A stretch of DNA of 64,000 nt from Nepenthes gracilis (lineage: Eukaryota > Streptophyta > Magnoliopsida > Caryophyllales > Nepenthaceae). Both the position numbers and the translations under genes were made by a program. How positions within the stretch are numbered: position 1 is the first letter of the stretch; every line of letters starts with the position of its first letter. This document shows, piece after piece, positions 35,057 through 46,089 of this stretch. Where the stretch lies: assembly GCA_033239525.1 (NCBI GenBank), contig BSYO01000004.1, positions 9,019,410-9,083,409 on the forward strand. Reading direction: 5' to 3'. A model generated the notes under the pieces. That model was not told the DNA's origin and searched no databases. It was given only the letters and a program-made list of their open reading frames with translations.

Positions 35057-35701
35057 ATAAATAGAGGAGTTCCCTAGTTGAGGAGATCCATGTTTAGCCA
35101 CTCTTTAGGGAAGTGATGCGAAGTCTTTGGTTCGCCCCGCTCCCTGCCGGGATCCGTAAAGGGATCAGATGGACTTGGGAGAGATCCAGTACTGCTGTTG
35201 AAGCTTGCCGTCACGCCCCTTCTGCAGGCAATTCCTCATCGTAATGAGGATAGTTTGGCCACTCCGCTATTGTCATATGCCTCCTTCATGGCCAGCAATG
35301 AGTCCAGTCGGTAGGTGGGGTGCAAGTTCTCTCATGGGGGCTCTGTCCCCTCGATAGCGCATCGTCGTCGGCCCTTACCGTAGCTGGAAGTCCATATATG
35401 CTGCCTGGGGGAGGAGTGGAACCCGGAGTCTCGCTGGGGAACATGTGAGCGATTCGCAGCCCCGTCAGGACTTCTGTGATGGATGCTTTTCCTTCCACTA
35501 CGGCAGTCTAGACGCGCCTTCAATAGTGAATCAGCATCGGTGACGCAGGCCCAAGAGCGGGATTGGAGTTCGGGTGATGCTGCGTGATCATGTTCCCCAA
35601 GCCAAGTCCCTCCAATGACATCGCCATCCTAAGCTTCTTGCTCCTTGCTGTACTTTTGCTGTAATAAATCTTCTACTTTGTAAAGAGTTCCAATGAATAA
35701 A
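35057..35701 (+). pseudogene. Antisense unit i of Tat element (promoter and poly(A) signals, coding part unrecognised)
   Basis: It starts with a TATA-like ATAAATAG (35057-35064) about 290 bases inside the element and ends with AATAAA at 35696-35701. The end sequence (TTCTACTTTGTAAAGAGTTC then AATAAA) resembles the ends of units ii and iii. The body between is GC-rich with short frames only, and I cannot align it to the protein of unit iii. It could be a gutted copy or just a leader. Confidence 0.35.
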
Positions 35702-36136
35702 AGTAGTCGCTTTTGTCATCATTCTTTATGTTGATGAGTATTTCTTTCTCTTTCTTGTGACATGGCTCAAGGGCCTCAGGGCCCTCTCGTTACCATATGT
35801 ACCCGAGCACTGGCTCGTTCCAAACACTAGGTCACTTCTAGTCACCTTGGTCGGCGTTCGTCCCTCAGGTCTGAAAGGAGACCGTCAATGGGAGGATAAA
35901 AAGGGGACTGGCTGCTGGTGCGTTCTACCTTGGGAGGCAGAATGCCGCTGACGGTTGTCGCTCCAGGCAAAAGTGCGGGCGCATTCATTGTGCTGGGAAC
36001 CCTGGGGTCATTGCGTCATAATGGCTCTCCTTGGGAAAGGCATGATACTTCAGGGTGTTGCCACGTGGGGGAACCTCACTAGTCATGTGTGCGTTTTTCA
36101 TTATTCTAATGACGTTGTTTCCCTAGTGGGTTCTGG

Positions 36137-36998
36137 TTATTTAAACGCTGAGAATCCCTCCAAGTTTCGCACTCCTCGCTTGCTGAAAGGTGCAAAACTT
36201 TGTTCTGTAGTTGCTTTTGTCCCACTCTCCTTACTGTGGTGAATTTAATAGAGAGATCATTTTCTTCTTTGGAGTCTGAGTCGTCTTCTAATGAATCTGG
36301 AAGTGATATGCTGGCCTCAAGGGTTGATGCTGAGGCTACGCCTTCTGCGACTACAGCAGACGGCTGCCATTCAAAGACCTCTGTCATTGGGCCGATAAGG
36401 TTCCTACGGGCTCCACCGGGTTTCGAATTGGATGGGCATCCACCTCCTCATGACACCAAAGGTCTGACGGTGCCCACCCATCACTTAGTCGTGTCCTCAG
36501 GGTGGTGGAGGTTATGGAAGCCAGGGTGCAGATTGCCGTCAAAGAGATTGAACAGGCACGAGCATGCGCGACTCACTTCGAGCAAGCATGGTCGAAATCT
36601 AAAGAGAGTGTGTCACAGCTGGCTGACACCAACTTGGGGGCTCAAAACCAGATCGTTGCTCTTCAAGAGGAGCTCAAGCAGCACCAGGCATGGGTGAGGG
36701 AGGAATATGACACTCGTCCGCAGTAGGAGGCGGAGCTGAGGTCGAGAATCAGGCCGGAGGAGTTGGCTCCCTTGTTGGAAGGGAGATTCCAGGAAGGTAT
36801 TCGACTTAGCCGGAGGATACCTTCGCTGGCGGTACCAGACTTCCAAGTCGACCTTCTGGACTTCCAGAACTCTGGCGCCAGTCGTACTTGAAACTGACAA
36901 AGTTCGAGACTTTCGATCCTTCAGGGTCTGAGGGGATGAGTAGTTGTATCCGGTGGCCACTCTGTAAAGAAACTTTATTAGTGAAAATACCTAATAAA
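36137..36998 (+). pseudogene. Antisense unit ii of Tat element, C-terminal coiled-coil part
   Basis: A TATA-like GGTTATTTAAACGCTG (36135) matches the box of unit iii (CCTATTTAAACGGTG). The N-terminal Transposase_28-like part is absent. From 36502 a 74-codon frame encodes a coiled coil (EARVQIAVKEIEQARACATH...LQEELKQHQAWV). After a stop it goes on with RPEELAPLLEGRFQEGIRLS, clearly related to SPEEMAQALEVRFWDGIHLC of unit iii. A poly(A) signal AATAAA follows at 36993-36998. It is a deleted duplicate of the same gene. Confidence 0.6.
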
Positions 36999-37314
36999 AT
37001 TTCATTACTGAACTGAGCAATGTATTTATTTCCTTTTGCTGTGCATGAATGACTCATTCTCCCTTCGGGCTACATGCCCTGGAAGAACTGCTGTCGCTGT
37101 TTTAAATGGCCAGAATTGCCATATTAAATATGGGTGTGACTCCCGATATTTTGGCAAGCGGCTACAGTGGTGGTGGGATGGCAGTTTGTCAGGCGCCATG
37201 ATGGGCTATTTCATGAGACTCGTGGTGCGCTGCTAAAATGGCACATGTAGTGGCCATCATTTGGGGCGGCCATTGCGTTTCCCGCATGATGCATTCTCAT
37301 CTTCTAGGCGTTGC

Positions 37315-37322
37315 CTATTTAA
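37315..37322 (+). promoter_or_regulatory. TATA-like box of antisense unit iii
   Basis: GTTGCCTATTTAAACGGTGC, 52 bases before the start codon at 37374. The same motif occurs at 15674 and 36137 ahead of homologous genes. The 280 bases upstream (37040-37310) also align with 15405-15665, including (A)CATGCCCTGGAAG / GTGCCCTGGAAG. Confidence 0.5.
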
Positions 37323-37373
37323 ACGGTGCCTTTCCTTGCCCTTTACACTTTATTTTCTTGTGTTGAGAAGACC

Positions 37374-39463
37374 ATGGCTAAGATGAAAGGCTCTCCCTCT
37401 TCTTCCCACGTGATTTGTCAAGCAGTTGACGATATCCAGTCCGTCTTGACAGTGAGCATCGTTGCTGCCTTGATGGTGGATTACAGCATCCCCAGTGGTT
37501 GGGTCTATCTTCCCCGTGGCAAAACTGGAAGGGGGAATGAGCCCCTTGAAGGCTTCATCACCATTTACGAGCACCATCTGAGAGGTGGGCTCTGCTTTCC
37601 CATGATGGTTGAACTGTATGAGATCATTGATACGCTGGAGGTACTCGTTGCTTGGCTTCATCCTAACGCGCTTTGATACTTGGCCACCTTGTGTGTCTTC
37701 GCGCACTTTTAGGAACTTCCGTTCGGGTCAAGTTTGATGAATGTGGTCTTTTCCTTCACTGAGTCGGAAGATTGGGTCTTGATGTCACCGCGCTCTAGTT
37801 TTTACTTTTAGGGAACAAACCCCAATTCAGTGAAAAATTGAAAGAATCACTTCTTCTTCTTGAGGGAACTACCGGATTGGGAGATTTCCAATAAGTGGAG
37901 TCTAGTAAGCGATTTCTTCCGAGGAGAGGTGAAGGTGAACGAGGTGAAGAAGGAGAAAAAAGTGCTTGACTTGTATTCGGGCAAATATGGCAACGTTCTC
38001 AAAGCAGGGGTATTACCTGACTTCCAATGCTTTCACCGCTGCCAAGTGGAGACCTACGTGCGGCAGGGCCACAATCGCAGTTAAGAAGAGGAAAGTCGGA
38101 GCCATCGTCCTTCGGGAACCTTCTAGGAAGTCCCCTGGGCAAAGCAGTTCGTCACTGTCGCTAGGGTCCTCTTCGGATGTAGAGGACGAGGATGCCCTGA
38201 AGAGGATGAGAGTCACTGAAGGCACCTCCACTCAGAGGTTGCTAAGGTTGGTCACCGAGCTGGTTGCACCTGCTAGGACTACTACCTCCAAGCAGGTGTA
38301 GGAGTTGTTGTCGCTAGAGGGAGCGACCGAGCGTTCTCCGATTCTTGCCGTTGCATTGGTAGAGTACGGAGTTCCCTTAGTCGAGCTAGCCTCCGATGGG
38401 GAGTCGTTGTTGAGTCCCTCTTTTGACCTTGAGCTGCAGGGAGTGCCCATTGTGGACGTCGAGGAAGTGGTGACCGATGCTCCGGAGTTTGCAGGGATCG
38501 TTGAGGTAGATGGCCTAGAGCCAACACCGGAGCCCATAGAGATTCCAGAGGTTGTTGGTGCATCGGCCAAGGCGTCACCTAAGCCACTCACCCAGGGTCT
38601 TGCCGCAACCAAGGAGGTCGGCGCGCCTGAGCAAGTTGCCAGCGTTCTCACTCCTGAAGTGTTTCAAGAGGCTAGTCTGACGGAGGCAGCGCTGCAACTG
38701 GAGTCCGCTAATGTCCCTCCTCCCTTGTTGGTGCCAGATCTATCCAGCCCCCTGGAGAAGGTTGCTAGGCAGTCAGATCCCCTGGGCATGGAGGAGGCAG
38801 CCAGGCGATCTGAGCCCCCGAGCGTGCCTGCATTCAGAATTGCTTCCAGCAGTGTGGGTACGTCCTTCGTTCAGGTACAATTTCTCTGAGCGTTGCATCC
38901 TTTTGTTGGCGGGTATGCTGAAGTCTTCTAGTTCCTCACTCTCCTTTGTCCTTCCATTATAGGTTTCGGCGGCGATGCACTCCCTCCACGTGGCATCCTC
39001 CCACCTGGACAAACTCCTCAGCCAGATCAGGGAGGAAACTGAATAGGAGGCGGCCTAGCGCGTGGAGGTCGATACTGCGAAGCCAAGGTGGGAGGCGGAG
39101 CGACTGAAGGGCAAGACCGGAGCGCTAAGGCAGGAGGCCGCACTACTGGAGGGCAAGACTGGTGCACTAAAGCAGGAGGTTGTGCGGTTGATAGGAGAGC
39201 TTCAGGTTACCAAGGGCCGAATCACCGAGTTGGAGGGCTTGAGCTCCCTTGCTTTAGCGGACCTCAGGGTCCATCTTTCCCCAGAAGAGATGGCTCAGGC
39301 GCTGGAGGTCAGATTTTGGGATGGCATTCACTTGTGTCGTCGTATCATGTCCGCTGCATACCAAGGCATTCCCGTGGGGATCCTCATTCCGAGGAATAAC
39401 AAAGTTTCAGCAGACTCCTGTCTAACCGACTTTTCCAAGGAGGCCAGACCTTTGGACCCCTAG
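37374..39463 (+). pseudogene. Antisense Transposase_28-like gene, unit iii (two exons, coiled-coil C-terminus)
   Basis: The start is the ATG at 37374 (MAKMKGSPSSSHV), chosen because it matches the 19234 start. The N-terminal ~100 residues (37374-37676) carry MVDYSIPSG, LEGFITIYEHHLRGGLCFP and WLHPN, equivalent to the Transposase_28 'putative gypsy type transposon' pattern. The middle part (37966-38874) is Ser-rich (SSSSLSLGSSSDVEDED) and then Pro/Glu/Val-rich. A phase-0 intron at 38875-38962 follows Gln of ...SFVQ. Exon 2 (38963-39463) encodes heptad-like repeats (LKGKTGALRQEAALLEGKTG) and SPEEMAQALEVRFWDGIHLC. A frame shift between 37676 and 37966 and several stops (for example 38300, 39044, 39056) make it non-functional. 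It runs opposite to gag-pol. The function is unknown: the family name is historical and no catalytic motif is visible. Confidence 0.72.
38875..38962 (+). other. Intron of antisense unit iii
   Basis: 88 bases, GTACAA...CCATTATAG, with a T/C-rich 3' part. The frames on either side join in phase 0. The position matches 17212-17288 in the other Tat element. An intron read on the plus strand is good evidence that this strand was once transcribed and spliced. Confidence 0.62.
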
Positions 39464-40600
39464 GGTAGTAGGAGCTCTTGTATACTTTCTTCCTTGTTGT
39501 TCGACCACGATCTTGTAATCCTCAGCATACATGATTAATGAAATGCGATTTTCTCTTTAGCTTTTGGCACTTCAATTCTCATGCTATCTTCTTCACCTTT
39601 ACAATCTATCTTATTACGGTTAAGCTCTTTAGCTATCATCGCCAATGCTCAAATCCGGAGCCTACTTGCGCTATACTAATCTTTCATCTAAGGATATCAT
39701 CGCATCTCATGCGGATTGGGGTGCTCGGTCCAGTGGATTGGACGTCATTACACGCCCGGTTGAGCCACATAAGGGCCAGTGGGGTTTTCAGGCCATAGCA
39801 GTCGGACTCTAGGTCTTAGGTCGTTTCGTACACGATACCATTTTTAGTGCTCGGCCTCACTCAAGGCATCATTGCTCCTGTGCGCATGGTCCTAGCCCAC
39901 GACCGTCAATGACTGTGGGTGCTCTTTTCTTCTATGAAGGTCGCTACACGCCTGCCATTTAGGCTCCCTAAGGTTTCGATGGCCGAGTATTGGGGACTTC
40001 CAGAGCCCCTAGGCCTGTTATTTCGATCCACATGGGTCGCTCAGTGTGGGACCGAGGTTCAGAAATGATCACTTTGGGATCACCTTGCACGAAGCCAAGG
40101 TTTCATAGCCACTTAAGGCCCTTCGGTGCAAAGCTAAAGTTTGCGTACGACCACTTGAGGGTCGACTGGCATGAGGCCAGGGTTTCGTGGCCGCTTAGGG
40201 CCCTTCAGTGCTGAGCCAAGATTTGCGTATGACCACTTGAGGGTCGCCTGGCACGGGGCCAGGGTTTTATGACCGCTTAGGGCCATTCGGCGTGAAGCAG
40301 AAGTTCGCATTCGACCGCTTGAGAGTCGCTTGGTACGGAACCAAGGCTTGGGTTTACGAGTGGACAAAGGTCCTTCCCAACTTAGAGGCAGTCTGAGCCA
40401 TTTCACTTTTAGAATAACAAGCATGGATGCATTCATATGACCAGTCACACAAAGATACAAAAGCAATAATTTTATTAATGTAAAATGCAGTACATGTACA
40501 AGCATTCCTCATTATATATACACACCTTACCTGACCTTGGGCCGTATCATTAGTAGTACTTCTTGAGGTTGGTTGTGTTCTAAATCCAAGGGACTAGCTT
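39464..40600. other. Spacer between antisense gene and integrase, with 90-bp-class repeats
   Basis: Starts with a 3'-end-like stretch (CTTGTAATCC...ATTAATGAAATGCG at 39510-39550). 40090-40340 holds about four repeats of 'GGCC(C/A)TTCGG(T/C)G---AAG---TTTGCGTACGACCACTTGAGGGTCG', about 78 bases each. The minus strand is downstream of the integrase C-terminus. No gene recognised. Confidence 0.65.
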
Positions 40601-40713
40601 GTCGTCTTGGGTGTATAACTTGTACGCTCCATTCCGGAGGATTGCTGAGGTAAGGAATAGACCCTCCCAGCCTTGGGAGAGTTTATTCCTATTAGTGGTC
40701 TTTCTCGCCTCCT

Positions 40714-41847
40714 CTACGCTCCGAAGACCAGATCTCCAATTTCGAGCGGACGAGCCTTCATCCGCTTATTGTAATACCGAGCGACGCATTGTTGGTAGGC
40801 CGCCGTCCTCAGGCGGGCCACATCATGAACGTTCGAAAGCAGGTCTAAGCATTCCCCGAGCCTTCCGGAGTTGGTGGCAGGGTCGAAGCATTCGACCCGC
40901 AGGTTAGGGAGTCCCACTTCGATGGGGATGACTGCTTCTACCCCGTAACAGAGGCTAAAGGGTGTTTTCCTTCTAGGTTTCCGTGAGATCGTGTGGTACG
41001 GCCACAGCCAGAGGGATAACTCATCTGCCCAAAGAGCCCCTGCGTCTTCAAGATTGGTTTCAATTCGTGCAGTAGCGTCGGTTGGTGACTTCGACTTAGT
41101 CGTTAGTTTGAGCACACGCCACAGATGTGTGGACCAGCCTCATGTGCAGGCTTGCACAGTACTTGGTGAACCGTTTATTAGTGAATTAGGTTTCGTTATC
41201 AGTCACTATAACCTCAGAAATCTCAAACCAACAAATGATACTCTAGCAGGCAAACTTCGTTGCGTTCTACTCGGTTATCCATACTAGGGGGTTCTTTTGA
41301 CTAACTTAGTAATAATCGATACCGATGATAAGGAACTTCCTCTGTTCGAATGCCAAAAGCATTGGTCCAAGGATGTTGAGCCTCATTGCACGAACGGCTA
41401 TGGGGTTCGCAAGTTGTGCAGCTCCGTATACCGTCAAAGGGTTATGTTCTCATGAACCTAGCAGCTTTCGCGCTTTCTAACAAATTCCATAACGTCTTAC
41501 TTCATCGTAGGCCAGGATAGACCTTACCGCATGATCTTAAATACGATATTTTTTCCTCCGATGTGCAAGCCATAAATGCCAAGGTGGACCTCGCTCAGCA
41601 CATACTCGGCTTCTTCTAGAGTTAGGCATTTCAGGTAGGGAGTTGAATACCCCCGCTGGTATAACCTACAGTCGATGATCGCATACCAGCCTACCGTCTT
41701 CCTTATCCGCTTGGCTTCTTCGGTGTTTGTCAGAAGCGTCCTGTCCGTCAGATATATGTAGTATGGTGTCATCAGTTGCCACCTTCGCTTACTCGCAGCA
41801 CTTCTTGATTTGGGCCGTCCATGCTTGGCTGCCAGGACTTCCCACAT
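40714..41847 (-). pseudogene. Integrase domain of Tat element
   Basis: The minus-strand N-terminal part (41847-41524) has LYQRGYSTPYLKCLTLEEAE and VLSEVHLGIYGLHIGGKNIV, the HHCC zinc-finger region of gypsy integrase. The C-terminal part (41115-40714) shows WADELSLWLWPYHTISRKPR, TPFSLCYGVEAVIPIEVGLP and YYNKRMKARPLEIGDLV, the end of the catalytic core and the region after it. The central core (41520-41115) is interrupted by stops. It would insert the cDNA into the genome, but is dead here. Confidence 0.85.
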
Positions 41848-42017
41848 ACTCCTGGCATACTGCTCTTGTGATCCCGTCGCTGCATCCCTGGCTAACTGGT
41901 CAACTTTCTAGTTTTCGGCCCTTGGGACGTGCTCGATTTTTAAGCTCTTGAACACCTGGATCTAGGATTTTGCCTTTTTAGGTATTTTTTGAGCTGCGAG
42001 TTCGACGCTTCGAAGGC

Positions 42018-42275
42018 TCATTGGATTAGGTTGACCACCAACTTTGAGTTGTTGCAAACAACTAGAGCTTCCGCATAGCATTGCTTAGCCAGCCGAAGCC
42101 CCACGAGAAGGGCTTCGTATTCCGCCACGTTGTTGGTGGCGGGGAAGGCAAGCATGACGGAGTATTTGATCTTTGTCCCGTCCGAAGTTCTGAGCACGAC
42201 TCCAACCCTGCTGCCTTTCTGGGTAGATGATCCGTCGACATTTAGGATCCACGGAAGAGCGTCCAATGCGTTCAA
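42018..42275 (-). pseudogene. Second (additional) RNase H domain of Tat element
   Basis: WILNVDGSSTQKGSRVGVVL holds the first catalytic Asp, NNVAEYEALLVGLRLAKQ the Glu block, and VVCNNSKLVVNLIQ the third block (Asp of the usual SDSQLV replaced by Asn). This domain follows the RT-linked RNase H and precedes integrase. Two RNase H domains in tandem define the Tat clade. Confidence 0.88.
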
Positions 42276-42499
42276 ACTTTCAGGATGGTCCTAGGCATCT
42301 TGAGCTGGGGTTGCTGCCTCAACGACGAAGTCCGCTAGGGCGTGACCTTTGAGGGCTGGCCATGGTCGAAACTCCATATTGAATTCACCCAACTCTATAA
42401 CCCACTTGACCGTTTTCCCGGACATCTCAGGATTCTAGAGGATCACCTTCAAGAGTTGATTGGTTAGTACGACGATCCGATGCGCCTAAAAGTAAGGCC

Positions 42500-42800
42500 T
42501 TAACTTTCACGCAGAGTAGATGAGGGCCATTGTTATCCTCTCAGCGTGGGGTAACAAGACTCCACGTCTGTCAATACCTTACTTATGTAGTACACAAGTC
42601 GCTGCACACCTTCGTACTTCCTGATGAGCATAGAACTTAGGGTAGTATTTGATACTGCCACGTAGAGGTATAGATTTTTGCCCTCTGAAGGTGAGCTTAA
42701 AAGGGATGGACTAACAAGGTATGTTTTCAGCTCTTGGAATGCGGCCTCACACTCATCCATCCACCAGAATCCATATGCTTTTGTTCCTTGGAGCGCTTTG
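42500..42800 (-). pseudogene. RT-linked RNase H of Tat element
   Basis: FWWMDECEAAFQELKTYLVS, LYLYVAVSNTTLSSMLIRKY and LVYYISKVLTDVESCYPTLR match the standard gypsy blocks 'F-W---C---F--LK--L', 'LYLYL-VS---VS--L' and 'PVYY-SK-L---E--Y'. A 75-codon frame is open. Confidence 0.87.
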
Positions 42801-43620
42801 AAGAATGGTAGGTACTTCTCTACGTACTAAACCAGGAGCCGTGATAGGGCTGCAAGCCGCCCTATAAGTTTCAGGACTTCCTTCATAGTTTGCGGTTGGC
42901 TCATATCAAGGATGGCTCTGATTTTCTCTCAACTCACTTCGATGCCGTGTTGGGGCACTATGAAACCCAAGAATTTTTTAAAAGTCACCCCAAATGCACA
43001 TTTAGTCAGATTGAGCTTCATCCTATGAGCTCGGAGCACCTCGAAGGTTTCCTCCAAGTCGCGAACGTGGTTGCTGGCTACTTTGCTTTTAACGAGCATG
43101 TCATCAACGTATACTTATACGTTCCTTCCGATCTGAGTTTCGAATATCTTATTCACCAGTCGCTGATAGGTTGCTTTTCTTAAGGTCGAAGGGCATAACT
43201 TTATAGCAGTACATCCTCTAGTTGGTCATGAAGGAGGTATAGTTCTCATCGTCCGATCCATTCTTGATCTGGTTGTAGTTTGTGTAGGCATCCATAAAAC
43301 TCAAGAGTTCATGTCCAAACGTGAATTCTACTAGCTGATCGATCCGGGGGAGTGGGAATTATCCTTTGGGCAGACATTATTCACGTTGGTAAAATCAACT
43401 CACTCTGTCACTTCCTGTTGCTCTTCTTCACAAGCATGACATTGTATAGCCAATCCGGATACTGGACCTCCCTAATGAACTCAGCGTCCAGCAACCTCTT
43501 CACTTCCTTCCTCATAGCTATAAGCTTCTCTATCGAGTGGTTCCGGCGCTTCTACGTGATAGGTTTGTGATTGGGATCGAGGTCCAATTTATGGACCATT
43601 ACTCTGACCGGTATCCTAAG
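42800..43620 (-). pseudogene. Reverse transcriptase of Tat element
   Basis: Minus-strand blocks in order: FPLPRIDQLVE, ELLSFMDAYTNYNQI (first catalytic Asp), YKVMPFDLKKS, VYVDDMLVKSK (YVDD at 43100-43111, intact), LNLTKCAFGVTFKKFLGFIV and LIGRLAALSRLL. Spacing is typical of gypsy RT, but stops and at least two frame shifts break it. Confidence 0.88.
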
Positions 43621-43939
43621 CATGTCAGTTGGAACCCACTAGAAAATGTCAAAATTCTTCCTGAGAAAGTTTATCATCTGCGCACGATCTGCTGTGGATA
43701 GGGAGCCACCAATGTGTACGCATTTCTTAGGTTCGACAAGATCTAGGGGGACCATCTCGGTCGCTTCACCTGACTGGGCTTGCTACAACGTTACTTTGTC
43801 GTGAAAATCTGTCCCCGGGTAGTTGATTTGGCGTTGTGGGGACGACTTGGGACAAATAGCACGTCCGTCCCACCACCTGATCGTCGAGCACTTCTCTCAC
43901 TCCATACAGAGTTGGAACTTCATCTTGAGATGAGAGATT

Positions 43940-44200
43940 GACGTTATGGCTCCGAAGGTGGGAGAAATGGCCTGGCCAGGATGGCATTGTAGACGGACGG
44001 CAAGTCGATAATGAGGAATGTTAACGCTCGCGTGGCAATACGTGGGTAAGTTTCCATCGTGACTTCTAGCTAGATCTCTCCCTGTACAGGCACAGGTTTA
44101 TTGTCCAAGCTGTACAAGGGCCCTTCAATTGTTCTCATCTGGTTCTTAGTCAACCTGAGTTTAAAAAATATATCGAGATACAATAAATTTTTAGAGATTC
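43940..44200 (-). pseudogene. Aspartic protease C-terminal part of Tat element
   Basis: LYSLDNKPVPVQGEI, LEVTMETYPRIATRALTFLI and IDLPSVYNAILARPFL correspond to the second half of Tat/Athila protease ('FLVVD-PSAYNAILGRP'). The active-site D(T/N)GSS block upstream is not clear. Confidence 0.75.
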
Positions 44201-44279
44201 CATTATCAATAAAGACTCCTTTTAATTGATAGTTAATCATACCATCTGAAACGATGACTGATACAACAAGAGGGTCGGA

Positions 44280-46050
44280 CTAAAGGGAAGTTACATGCAT
44301 CATATCGTTACTAGTAAAGCAAATGACATCATTCCTAACCTCTATTCTCGCTCTCTTATTGCTTAAATCCCGCTCGAGTCGTTCCTGCCTGCTATTCTTG
44401 GCGGCCCATTTGAAATCATGCTGACCACACCAGTGGCGGAATGATTCCTTGGCGGCTCGCAAGCTTTGCCTTCAAATGCCCCAAGGGCCTGCCTGGAGCC
44501 CTTCAGGAACCTTGTGTGGTTCCCACGGCAGACCAGGTTTTTTATCTCCTTTTGGAGGGTCAAACGGTCTTCCATACTGTGCCCCAAAGACAGTGGAAGT
44601 GACATTACTTCATCTGGACCCCTGCCTCTGGGTTCTTTGGCATTTTGTGCCACTTCAAGAACTTTTCATTCCTGATCTACATTAGGATGTTTGAGCGGGT
44701 GTCGTTAAGGAAAATTGGAGTCACCAGCTTTGTATTTTCTCCTAGCGCTTGGCTCAGGCCGCGGCTGCTTACAGCGGTCCTTCAAGCAGCAACTTACAGC
44801 GGTCCTTGAAGCGGCCGCTATCTCTGTTTCTCTTCCTCCCAATGACCAGTGCCTCCGACGGGCGGTCTGTGGGTTCAGAACGCTTCGCTTTATTGGCTTT
44901 CTTGGTCGAGATATAGTCCCGATCGATAGCCTCAACTTCTCAGAAGGATTGGGGGTGTTGGTGCGCCAAATGCTTCAAGAATTTCCTGGCCGCCAACGTG
45001 GCGATGAAAGCATTGAGCTTCATCTTGTTAGGGAGCTAGGGAATTTGATGAGATTTGATGATGAAGCGAGTTAGGAACCGCTTCGGACTCTTCTCTAGCC
45101 TCTGGCAAAGGCAGATAATGCTCTAGGGTTGCTTCTCCTCCCTCCGGTTGGAGGCGAGTGGCTCAAGAAGCAATCGGCAAGCTCATCGAAGGATCGGATG
45201 GAGTTGGGCTAGAGGTCATGGAACCAGAGCAGGGCGTCAACCTTTGAGAGTAAGGGGGAAACACTGGCACATGACGGTCTCACTTGCCCTCTAGAAGGAC
45301 AGGTGCATACAGAAGTAGTTAAGGTAATCCATTGGGTCGGCACTTCCATCGTATCCGTCCAGTGTCGGCATCTTAAACTTGAGGGGAAGCGGCTGAGTCC
45401 GGATGCCCATTGCGAATGACACTTTCATTGGTCAAACATGGATCGTCCAAGCCCCTTTGAACAAGTAGTTCCGTATTTTTTCTACCTTTTCCTCTATCTG
45501 GGGAATGGACTCGCTCCTCTTAGCATTGATGAAGTTATGGAGCTCCAAGTTGTTCCGCGGGTCGCACTGGGCGCAGTGGCTGCCCGTGCGGGATGGTCGC
45601 GTGTTGCACGATCCCTCTCACCCGGTGGCAAGCCTCCTATCACTATGGGAGTTGCAGGGATTTTTCCTTTTCAAGCTCTTTGCCAGCTCGTTCCTATTAG
45701 AAGGGTCCTAGTTGTCGTCTGAACTCTACTGCCTGAGGTCGCCTGGGCCTCGGTGTCCTCGCCCTGGGGGCCCTTGCGCCACGTCTTCCCCGCCTAGAGG
45801 TTGACACTTAAGGCCTCAAAGGGGCAGCTTCAATTTACTAAGTTCCCGTCTGGGCGTACAATGCCTTGAGCATTTGTCTCATGTCGCCAACGTCGACAAC
45901 CAGCTTGTGCACATTGGGATCTGGGCACTCGCCAGCACGGCTACCCACTGAGGAGTCGTCACTGCAGGCGGCGACGTCTCTCAGAGGTGTGCTTGCCTAC
46001 ACTCTAATGTTGACCATCTTTTGTATAAGAGAGTGGATGTTGGGATAGGA
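44280..46050 (-). pseudogene. gag region of Tat element
   Basis: Near its end (44653-44363) a frame reads VMSLPLSLGHSMEDRLTLQK EIKNLVCRG, the conserved 'P---GHT-E-C--LK--IE-LI-RG' block before the protease in Tat/Athila Gag. Upstream (44950-45900) the minus strand has only short frames, in keeping with decay. The start should lie near 46000, about 90 bases after the primer site. Confidence 0.7.
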
Positions 46051-46067
46051 ACTTAGACTTTTTGTTT

Positions 46068-46089
46068 CGTTTTTCATAGACAGCGCCAA
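46068..46089 (-). promoter_or_regulatory. Primer binding site of Tat element
   Basis: Directly after the 5' LTR the minus strand reads TTGGCGCTGTCTATGAAAAA, the TTGGCGCC-type site of Tat/Athila elements. It fixes the LTR border at 46090 and the minus orientation. Confidence 0.78.

Noticed and set aside
38232..38651. 139-codon minus-strand ORF rich in Ser/Thr
   Set aside because: Reverse shadow of the acidic part of the antisense gene. In the gag-pol direction it lies downstream of integrase and has no gag or env feature.
40714..46050. Endogenous pararetrovirus or env-bearing retrovirus
   Set aside because: Domain order protease-RT-RNase H-RNase H-integrase with LTRs is Ty3/gypsy Tat. No movement-protein, coat or env-like segment is visible.
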